NCBI GenBank assembly: GCA_039028315.1
Contig: JBCCIH010000042.1
Location: 1-12,942 of the forward strand
Direction of reading: 5' to 3'
Length of the DNA stretch: 12,942 nucleotides
DNA from: Thermodesulfobacteriota bacterium
GTDB lineage: Bacteria > Desulfobacterota_D > UBA1144 > Nemesobacterales > UBA2774
Part shown: in pieces, positions 1 through 5,696 of the stretch
Layout of the letters: each line of letters opens with the position of its first letter
Numbering within the stretch: the stretch's first letter is position 1
Position numbers and translations under genes: made by a program
The notes under the pieces: model-generated
Database searches by the model: none
The model's input: only the letters and a program-made list of their open reading frames with translations
What the model was told of the DNA's origin: nothing

Positions 1-962
1 CAGTATAGACAAGCAGGGCGGGCAAAAGGATGAAAATCCTTAAGCTTCATGATTATTTCTCTGCCGTCTCTAAGCTCAATGATAACCTTTCCTTTTACGT
101 TTACATTTACGATATCTATAGGATCTACCCCGAGCTCCTCTGCAATATAGCTTATGTGCTCATGAGTAAAACTCTCCGAGCAGAAAAGCCCGATTGTGAG
201 GGCAACGTTTTGCTGATACCATTTGGCAACTTCTAAACGGATGCTGCTGAACTGCTGCTGTCTTACGCCGTCTATCTGACAAGGAACTCCAACTACAGCC
301 AGAGGTTTTACATCTTTTCTCATTGCCTCTGTAAGAGCTACTGTGTTTGGTGAGTATGTGTAGCGTGAGCCGCTGCACTGTCTGATTTCGTCTGATGTTG
401 TGCATAGCTTCTGCACACCGACCTGAGGATTTTCCGGAAGAACATCACCTGTTACTACTCCGTTAATTGATCCGTTCTCAAGTGCATGCACTAAGAGAGC
501 GCTTGTTACGCCGCCGTCTTGGCCGCCATCTAAAAATTCTTTATCTTTCGCTCTTGCTATTACAGCATAGTTGTATGGGCCAAAGCCTTCGTCTTTAACA
601 GGTTGTTTGAAACCCAAGAGAGTCTGAAGGTCTTTGTCGAGGGGTCTTAGCACAGGACAAACATCGGCGCAAAGTTCGCAGAACACACAGGCGTCGTTTC
701 TTGTATCTACCGGATGCTCGTCAACGTAGTCAAAAACGTCTGTTGGACAAATCGTTACGCAAGCAGCGCATCCGACGCACTTTTGAGGCTCTACAATCTC
801 TCGCATTAGAAAATCTACAGCTTTAAACCCGCCGCGGTTTATCTCAGATCTCCAAGCGTATGCCCACTCATATGGGTCAACACCTTCTTCGAGCATCTCT
901 CTGTACTTTTTCTGGACTTCCCGGACTAGCTTTTCATCGTTACTAATCTCTTGGTTACTCAT
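1..962 (-). CDS. FrhB/FpoF-like F420-hydrogenase beta-subunit family Fe-S flavoprotein, N-terminal part (3' end outside window)
   Basis: About 320 codons are present and the frame runs off the left edge. Two [4Fe-4S] motifs come first: C62-x2-C65-x2-C68-x3-C72-P and C92-x2-C95-x2-C98-x3-C102-P. The FrhB-type domain follows, with DGGxVTSALL (about 149-156), SGSRYTYSPN (197-206), VGVPCQxxGxR (224-234) and GLFCSESF (258-265). The last residues, ARPACLY, match the place where FrhB has a C-x2-C cluster. Family members bind FAD and Fe-S clusters and move electrons between F420 or another carrier and a partner complex. The ferredoxin-then-FrhB order resembles FpoF/FqoF of F420H2 dehydrogenase. About 60 charged residues precede the clusters, which looks unusual. 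The ATG at 962-960 follows an AGGAG (minus strand) with good spacing. Whether the electron carrier is F420 or ferredoxin cannot be decided here. It is divergent from the ABC exporter genes. Confidence 0.88.
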   Translation of the reverse strand, partial: MSNQEISNDEKLVREVQKKYREMLEEGVDPYEWAYAWRSEINRGGFKAVDFLMREIVEPQKCVGCAACVTICPTDVFDYVDEHPVDTRNDACVFCELCADVCPVLRPLDKDLQTLLGFKQPVKDEGFGPYNYAVIARAKDKEFLDGGQDGGVTSALLVHALENGSINGVVTGDVLPENPQVGVQKLCTTSDEIRQCSGSRYTYSPNTVALTEAMRKDVKPLAVVGVPCQIDGVRQQQFSSIRLEVAKWYQQNVALTIGLFCSESFTHEHISYIAEELGVDPIDIVNVNVKGKVIIELRDGREIIMKLKDFHPFARPACLY

Positions 963-1087
963 CTGTGCTCCTCTTATAATTTTTGGAATTGTCAGGCAGA
1001 TTTAAATAGACATAGCAATCCGGTTGATTTAGAGTAAAAGATCCGAATTTAATTTGATTGATTTTCCCTAATTTGTTCACAATTTCC

Positions 1088-1111
1088 GGCAAAGTTTGCC
1101 ACCTTGGCCAA
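1088..1111. promoter_or_regulatory. Candidate operator: two adjacent palindromes
   Basis: GGCAAAGTTTGCC (1088-1100) is a perfect inverted repeat with 6-bp arms around a central G. TTGGCCAA (1104-1111) is a second perfect palindrome only 3 bases further on. They lie about 125 bp upstream of the FrhB-like start codon, in the region shared by two divergent genes, a usual place for a dimeric regulator to bind. No regulator is assigned. Confidence 0.35.
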
Positions 1112-1130
1112 AAAATTTTACAAACCTTAA

Positions 1131-1230
1131 CCTAATTCTATAACCCTGTGCCTAATTACATAACCCTAATAACTTATAATCACATATCCCTTACAATATA
1201 TGATCACAAACACCTAATAACACAACTTTA
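1131..1230. repeat. Three imperfect copies of an 18-bp motif
   Basis: The copies are CCTAATTCTATAACCCTG (1131-1148), CCTAATTACATAACCCTA (1151-1168) and CCTAATAACACAACTTTA (1213-1230). Copies 1 and 2 share 15 of 18 bases, and copies 2 and 3 share 14 of 18. Their starts are 20 and 62 bp apart, close to 2 and 6 helical turns. The 9-mer CCTAATAAC also recurs at 1165-1173 and 1213-1221. They may be binding sites for one protein, or simply low-complexity resemblance in a C/A/T-rich tract. Confidence 0.45.
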
Positions 1231-1423
1231 ATATCACACTTAAAACATTAAGTCAATCACCAAAATTAACGCAGATTTCTTACTATAAATAATAAATGAC
1301 AAAAACTTGTTAATAAATAGTTTGGATAAGAATTATAGTGCGGTTATTCTATAAAATTATTGCAGTATAAAATCGGTAAATGTCATAGTATGGAGTGCAT
1401 CAAACTACACAAATAAAAGTGCT

Positions 1424-2350
1424 ATGATACATGTTAAAAATGTCTCAAAACACTACGGTGATCTTATTGCCGTAGACAATATTTCGTTTCAATTACAAAA
1501 AGGTGATGTGCTTGGATTCCTAGGACCAAACGGCGCGGGTAAGACCACGACGATGCGTATCATCACGGGCTATATGCCGCCGACTAAGGGAAGCGTTTAT
1601 ATTGCCGATAAGGACGTATTTGAAGACCCCGATGAAGCTAAGTCTTATATAGGCTATCTTCCAGAAAACCCGCCGTTATATGAAGATATGGTAGTCACAG
1701 ACTATCTAAATTTTGTAGCAGAGATAAAAAATGTTCCCGCGGCTAAAAAGTCCTCAAGTATTCACTATGTTATGGAAAAATGCGGAATCTCAGAGGTAAG
1801 CGGGCGGGTAATCGGACATCTCTCTAAAGGCTACCGCCAGCGTATTGGAATTGCGCAGGCCCTTATAAATGACCCCGCAGTGCTGATTTTAGACGAGCCC
1901 ACTAACGGGCTTGATCCTATGCAGATAATAGAAATAAGAGAGCTGATAAAAGGCCTTTCGAGTGAGAGAACGGTAATTTTAAGCACACACATACTGCCAG
2001 AAGTAACCATGATCTGCACCAAGGTGGCAATAATAAACAAAGGAAAGCTCTTGGTTGAGGAGTCTTTAGAAAGACTAGCTAAGAGCAGCGGAGGCAAAGA
2101 TAGTATTCTTCTTAAGACAAAGCATAAAGGGCCGGATGTGAAGGAAAAGCTTTTGTCTCTATATAATGTAGAGGGAGTATCTGACGGACCTTATGAGGAA
2201 TTTATAGTTCAACCGATGATGGGATTTGATATAAGAGAGGAGCTGTCCCAAGTAGTGCTTCAAAACGGGTGGGGACTTTTAGAAATGCGCCCGGTAACTC
2301 ATAATTTAGAAGAGGTTTTTTTAAGAGTAATATCTTCGGAAGGAAATTAG
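1424..2350 (+). CDS. ABC-2 type transporter ATP-binding protein (GldA/NatA-like)
   Basis: This 308-residue cytoplasmic ATPase drives the membrane permease encoded next. Visible motifs are Walker A GPNGAGKT (34-41), the Q-loop region YLPENPP (78-84, with Glu at the usual Gln place, common in this subgroup), the signature LSKGYRQR (133-140), Walker B VLILDE (153-158), the D-loop and the switch His in STHIL (H189). A C-terminal extension of about 90 residues matches the long form seen in GldA-like ATPases of exporter sets with GldF and GldG partners. The ATG at 1424 gives the normal MIHVxNVSKxYG start. No good Shine-Dalgarno precedes it. The stop at 2348-2350 directly abuts the ATG of the permease, so the two are co-translated. 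The substrate is unknown. Confidence 0.93.
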   Translation: MIHVKNVSKHYGDLIAVDNISFQLQKGDVLGFLGPNGAGKTTTMRIITGYMPPTKGSVYIADKDVFEDPDEAKSYIGYLPENPPLYEDMVVTDYLNFVAEIKNVPAAKKSSSIHYVMEKCGISEVSGRVIGHLSKGYRQRIGIAQALINDPAVLILDEPTNGLDPMQIIEIRELIKGLSSERTVILSTHILPEVTMICTKVAIINKGKLLVEESLERLAKSSGGKDSILLKTKHKGPDVKEKLLSLYNVEGVSDGPYEEFIVQPMMGFDIREELSQVVLQNGWGLLEMRPVTHNLEEVFLRVISSEGN

Positions 2351-3103
2351 ATGAACGGAGTTTATCCTATATTAAAAAGGGAGCTTGGATCATATTTTGC
2401 CTCCCCTCTTGCATATGTTGTACTAGTAGTATTCCAGGTAATAACAGCATTTTTATTCTTCCTAAATCTAAAAGGATATCTTCAGCTGCAGTTTGATCCC
2501 AGCTTTCAGCTCCTACGAGAACAACTGAACTTAAATACTGTAATCGTAATTCCATATTTCGATACGATGAGCATAGTGCTTCTTTTTATTATCCCGCTTC
2601 TCACTATGAGGCTAGTTGCAGATGAGAGAAGCAGCCATACAGCCGAGCTACTTTTTACCTCACCTATTAAACTGAGTTCAATAATTTTAGGAAAGTACCT
2701 AGCAGCCCTAATATTGTTAATCATCATGCTCGCATTATCCTCGCTTAATATATTAGTGCTTACTGCGCATGGCTCACCGGACATCGGTATGGTGCTATCC
2801 AGCTATTTAGGCCTCTTTTTGCTAGGCGCATCATTTCTGGCAATAGGAATATTCGCTTCATCACTTACAAGCTCACAGCTCGTGGCTGCAATCATAGCAT
2901 TTGGCATACTTCTGTTCCTCTGGCTCATCGGTGCGTCTTCGGATGCGGATAGCTCGGTGTTTGGATATGTCTCACTGATAAACCATTTTACAAATTTTAG
3001 CAAAGGCATAATTGAGCTCAAAGATATCGCGTATTACCTTTCAGCGATCTATATAGGCCTGTTCCTCACCCACACTGCACTTGATTCAGAGAGGTGGCGA
3101 TGA
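2351..3103 (+). CDS. ABC-2 type transporter permease (GldF-like)
   Basis: This 250-residue integral membrane protein has about six hydrophobic segments (roughly residues 20-40, 70-85, 110-138, 145-170, 175-195 and 228-245). The sequence TMRLVADERSSHTAELLFTSPI (about 85-106) is the typical cytoplasmic ABC-2/GldF motif where the permease contacts the ATPase. The start immediately follows the ATPase stop with no gap, and the end overlaps the next gene by ATGA, so the three genes form one translationally coupled operon. In Bacteroidetes the related GldF works with GldA and GldG in gliding and secretion. Elsewhere, including this window, such sets are exporters of unknown cargo, and no gliding genes are seen here. 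Confidence 0.9.
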   Translation: MNGVYPILKRELGSYFASPLAYVVLVVFQVITAFLFFLNLKGYLQLQFDPSFQLLREQLNLNTVIVIPYFDTMSIVLLFIIPLLTMRLVADERSSHTAELLFTSPIKLSSIILGKYLAALILLIIMLALSSLNILVLTAHGSPDIGMVLSSYLGLFLLGASFLAIGIFASSLTSSQLVAAIIAFGILLFLWLIGASSDADSSVFGYVSLINHFTNFSKGIIELKDIAYYLSAIYIGLFLTHTALDSERWR

Positions 3104-4458
3104 GGAAAAGGCGGCTTATTTACGGCACGGGAGCACTTATATCGGTTATTAGCACCATCGGTATAATAGTGGCAATTAATTATCTGCTTTTTAGAACTGA
3201 TATACGGTTTGATGTTACCCAGGGAAAGCTGCACACTGTCTCTTCGGCAACTATAAGAGCCCTAAACAGCGTACAGGATGAGATCATTATTATAGGGTTC
3301 TATAAGGAGACAGGGGTGGACAGAAGCGGTTTTGTGGATTTAGCAAAAGAGTACACCAGAAGAAATGACAATATTAAAATAAGACTTGTAAATCCTGATC
3401 AAGAGCCCGCTGTAGCAAAGAAGTACGGTGTTAAAGAATATGGAAGCGTTGTATTGGCAAAAGATGAGAATGTGGTCAAGCTAAGGCTCACAGACCCGAT
3501 CACGGGTGGAATACTTAAGAATTCCGAAGAAGAGATAACAAATGCATTGCTCAAGCTCACAAGAGATTCTCAAAAGACACTTTATATTCTTACAGGCCAC
3601 GGTCAAAGAGATATGGGAAACAGCGTAGATGCACAAGGGCTTGGACTTTTAAGAAAAACTATATTAGATGAGGGCTACGAAGTAGCAGAGTTTATGATCC
3701 TTAGAGGAGATGATCTTCCTATAAAAGATTCAATATTATTGGTAGCTGCACCAACCCAAGCTTTTTCTTTGAGCGAGATACAGTACATAAAGAACTATCT
3801 CAATAGCGGCGGAAGGGCAATATTTATGATAGAGCCTAGGGCAGGAAATGAGATAGCATCAATATTAGCCGGTTACGGTTTTGATATTTCAGACGACGTC
3901 GTGATTGATCCAAGCTCGAAACTTGAGGGAGGAGGAGACATAGCTCCAATTGTGTCTGATTATCCTTATCACGAGATAACTGAGGATTTTAGGTTTGCTA
4001 CAATTTTCCCTTACTCAAGGAGCATAGACGTTTCAAACGGATCTTATGACACGGCAGTGTTGGCAAACACCGGAGAATACAGCTGGTCTGAAACTAATTT
4101 TGACCTATTTGATGAGGGCGTGGCCCAAAAAGAGGCAACCGATAGATCAGGGCCCCTTGGAGTTGCGGCGATTGGAGAGAACGGCAACAACGGGCGGATC
4201 GCAGTTTTTGGAAGCGCTGATTTTGTCTCTAATGTGTTTCTTGAGTTCTCAGGCAATAGGGACTTTTTTCTAAATACCCTAAACTGGATATCAGGTGATG
4301 AGAATTTGATCTCAATAAGACCTAAAAAATTAAACTCTGGTAATCTCACAATTACCACAAAGCAGGTAGATATTATATTTATAATTATAGTTGTTGTTAT
4401 ACCAGCAGTGATATTGTTTTCTGGTATAGCCATCTGGTGGAAGAGGAGGGTGTTATAA
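3100..4458 (+). CDS. GldG-like ABC transporter auxiliary protein
   Basis: From the ATG at 3100 the protein has 452 residues: an N-terminal membrane segment (about 8-30), a large extracytoplasmic domain, and a C-terminal membrane anchor (about 422-445, IIFIIIVVVIPAVILFSGI) ending in WWKRRVL. The stretch RFDVTQGKLHTVSSATIRALNSV after the first segment is typical of the GldG/ABC_transp_aux family (DLT..K.YTLS..T...L). The domain also has ILTGHGQRD (about 163-171) and LVAAPTQAFS. Two starts compete. GTG at 3094 would add two residues. ATG at 3100 overlaps the permease TGA as ATGA and has AGAGG 5 nt upstream, so I prefer ATG. It probably forms the periplasmic part of the exporter. Confidence 0.88.
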   Translation: MRKRRLIYGTGALISVISTIGIIVAINYLLFRTDIRFDVTQGKLHTVSSATIRALNSVQDEIIIIGFYKETGVDRSGFVDLAKEYTRRNDNIKIRLVNPDQEPAVAKKYGVKEYGSVVLAKDENVVKLRLTDPITGGILKNSEEEITNALLKLTRDSQKTLYILTGHGQRDMGNSVDAQGLGLLRKTILDEGYEVAEFMILRGDDLPIKDSILLVAAPTQAFSLSEIQYIKNYLNSGGRAIFMIEPRAGNEIASILAGYGFDISDDVVIDPSSKLEGGGDIAPIVSDYPYHEITEDFRFATIFPYSRSIDVSNGSYDTAVLANTGEYSWSETNFDLFDEGVAQKEATDRSGPLGVAAIGENGNNGRIAVFGSADFVSNVFLEFSGNRDFFLNTLNWISGDENLISIRPKKLNSGNLTITTKQVDIIFIIIVVVIPAVILFSGIAIWWKRRVL

Positions 4459-4489
4459 AATCAATACTTGGAGTGTTGGATTAAGTAGC

Positions 4490-4516
4490 ATGTCTAAAAT
4501 ACTGAAAATACTATGA
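4490..4516 (+). other. Possible 8-codon upstream ORF coupled to the DUF4340 start
   Basis: ATG at 4490 opens a frame encoding MSKILKIL. Its TGA (4514-4516) overlaps the DUF4340 ATG as ATGA. The DUF4340 gene itself lacks a recognisable Shine-Dalgarno, so reinitiation from this minimal frame could deliver ribosomes to it. The only purine-rich site for the mini-frame is GGAG about 16 nt upstream, which is too far, so the case is weak. Confidence 0.2.
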
Positions 4517-5448
4517 ATTATTTCCTTAAAAAATTTAAAGGCCCGCTTATAACTGCGGCTGTATTTGCTGTGCTCTTGATTGTTATATTTCTGCCTCAAA
4601 GGGAGAAGGAAACAAATATAATTCCGGCAGAAGAAAATGCTTTTTTAGAGGAAGGTGAGGTTTTATCTATTGAAGTTTACTATCCAACATCATGGGTATT
4701 ATTAGAAAACGAAGAAGATAAATGGTTTGTGGTTGAAGATGACAAAAAGTTAAATGCGGATAGCAATCTTGTGCAAAATCTACTTTATGATGTTATGAAC
4801 ACGGAGATCTACGGCACAGTCCCGACCCAAGAGGTTGATCTGGAGCAGTTTGGTGTTGAGAGTGCTAAGGCTGAGATAATTCTTATCACAAAGGAAGATA
4901 ACAATCACTTTATCATTGGAGACGAAATCCCAGTTGGTTCTGGAACTTATGTTTACCACCCTGAGAAAAAAATTGTTTATGTGGTGGAAGAGAATTACCT
5001 AAATAAGTTTTTGGATCTCAGCAGTGTTGATTTTAGAGAAAGGGGTCTATTTAATTTTGATGAAGACAAAGTTAATCGAATTTCCATATGGTCCGGCGAA
5101 TTCTCTGCTGATCTGATTTTTGATAACGGACAATGGATTATTGACGGAGAAGACCAAATCGTTGCCGACTCAAAGAAAATAGATGAACTCTTGTGGATAT
5201 TTTCCAGAGCAAAAGTACTTGGATTTCAGGATGAGCGGCCCCAGAGTATAGAAAAATACGGTCTGGACGATCCCGGAACAGAGATAAGATTTTATGAAGA
5301 CGATAAGATTCAGGGCCTTTTATTTGGCAAGAGAAAAGACGAGGACAGTTATTATGTAAAGACAGACACTGATGATGCCGTTTATACAATTCACATAAGT
5401 CTTTTCAAAAGAGTGCCCAAAAACATAGAAAGCATAGCAAGCAAATAA
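4513..5448 (+). CDS. DUF4340 domain-containing membrane-anchored protein
   Basis: The 311 residues comprise a short basic N-terminus, one membrane segment (about 11-28, LITAAVFAVLLIVIFL) and an extracytoplasmic domain. Two repeats of the DUF4340 pattern are visible: FGVES...IIGDEIP...TYVYHPEKKIVYVV (about 113-158) and YGLDD...LLFGKRK...YYVKTDTDDAVYTI (about 249-293). Each has a [FY]G[LV] opening, a GDE/GKR turn and a final VY.V strand, suggesting an internal duplication. DUF4340 genes commonly follow GldG-like genes in ABC export sets, as here after a 54-nt gap. I infer that it is an extracytoplasmic partner of the exporter. There is no good Shine-Dalgarno before the ATG at 4513. The molecular function of the domain is not known. 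Confidence 0.85.
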   Translation: MNYFLKKFKGPLITAAVFAVLLIVIFLPQREKETNIIPAEENAFLEEGEVLSIEVYYPTSWVLLENEEDKWFVVEDDKKLNADSNLVQNLLYDVMNTEIYGTVPTQEVDLEQFGVESAKAEIILITKEDNNHFIIGDEIPVGSGTYVYHPEKKIVYVVEENYLNKFLDLSSVDFRERGLFNFDEDKVNRISIWSGEFSADLIFDNGQWIIDGEDQIVADSKKIDELLWIFSRAKVLGFQDERPQSIEKYGLDDPGTEIRFYEDDKIQGLLFGKRKDEDSYYVKTDTDDAVYTIHISLFKRVPKNIESIASK

Positions 5449-5472
5449 TACTGAACACAAGATGGAGGGCTT

Positions 5473-5694
5473 ATGTTTATCGAAATAAAATCTACAGAAG
5501 GCGAGCTTAGCTGGATAAATCTAAAACAAGTGCTTGTAATTAAACTGGCAAGGCCTGCTGATGGGTGGGTCTGGAGCTTCACATTTAGACACGAGACATT
5601 TTGGTCTGCGACATTTGAGACAGAAGAAGAGGCTAACAAGTGGATTGAACATGCCCTTGGGAACTGCAAGATTCCAATGGCGCCGGATATGTAG
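5473..5694 (+). CDS. Small Trp-rich hypothetical protein
   Basis: This 73-residue protein is preceded by GGAGGG (5464-5469) close to its ATG, a strong ribosome site that supports a real gene. It starts 24 nt after the DUF4340 stop, so it probably belongs to the exporter transcript. There is no signal peptide or membrane segment. The sequence suggests a small beta sheet followed by a helix: EIKSTEGELSWINLKQV, then WVWSFTFRHETFWSATF, then ETEEEANKWIEHAL. Five Trp (14, 32, 34, 44, 57) in 73 residues is high. The opening strands slightly resemble small FlbD-like or phage-type beta proteins, but I do not recognise the family and assign no function. Its stop is 2 bases from the end of the convergent aspS. 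Confidence 0.75.
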   Translation: MFIEIKSTEGELSWINLKQVLVIKLARPADGWVWSFTFRHETFWSATFETEEEANKWIEHALGNCKIPMAPDM

Positions 5695-5696
5695 TC

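Larger units (their letters stand above)
963..1423. other. Divergent intergenic region, no gene seen
   Basis: This is 461 bases of AT-rich sequence between the divergent FrhB-like gene and the ABC exporter genes. I see no credible coding frame or RNA gene. It holds a 13-bp palindrome at 1088-1100, an 8-bp palindrome TTGGCCAA at 1104-1111, three imperfect 18-bp repeats, and a strongly G-poor plus strand from about 1108 to 1270. Several TATAAT-like hexamers occur (for example TATAAT at 1175-1180, TATAGT at 1334-1339 and TATAAA at 1366-1371), but none has a convincing -35 box at 16-18 nt. No promoter is assigned for either gene. Confidence 0.7.

Noticed and set aside
30..405. Open frames on both strands near the left edge, other than the FrhB-like frame
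   Set aside because: They are fully covered by the FrhB-like coding frame, whose motifs are unambiguous. They lack family features of their own.
1121..1200. G-quadruplex on the minus strand of the skewed tract
   Set aside because: Only three GGG tracts are present, with loops up to about 22 nt and mixed GG runs. A stable quadruplex is not convincing.
1131..1230. CRISPR-like array
   Set aside because: The copies are imperfect, only three, and spaced 20 and 62 bp, with no spacers of uniform length and no cas genes nearby.
3094..3099. GTG start for the GldG-like gene
   Set aside because: The ATG at 3100 overlaps the permease stop as ATGA and is better spaced from AGAGG. The difference is only two residues.
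4044..4433. 129-codon open frame on the minus strand inside the GldG-like gene
   Set aside because: The opposite frame encodes a conserved membrane-anchored protein. The minus reading has no ribosome site, no recognisable domain and odd composition.
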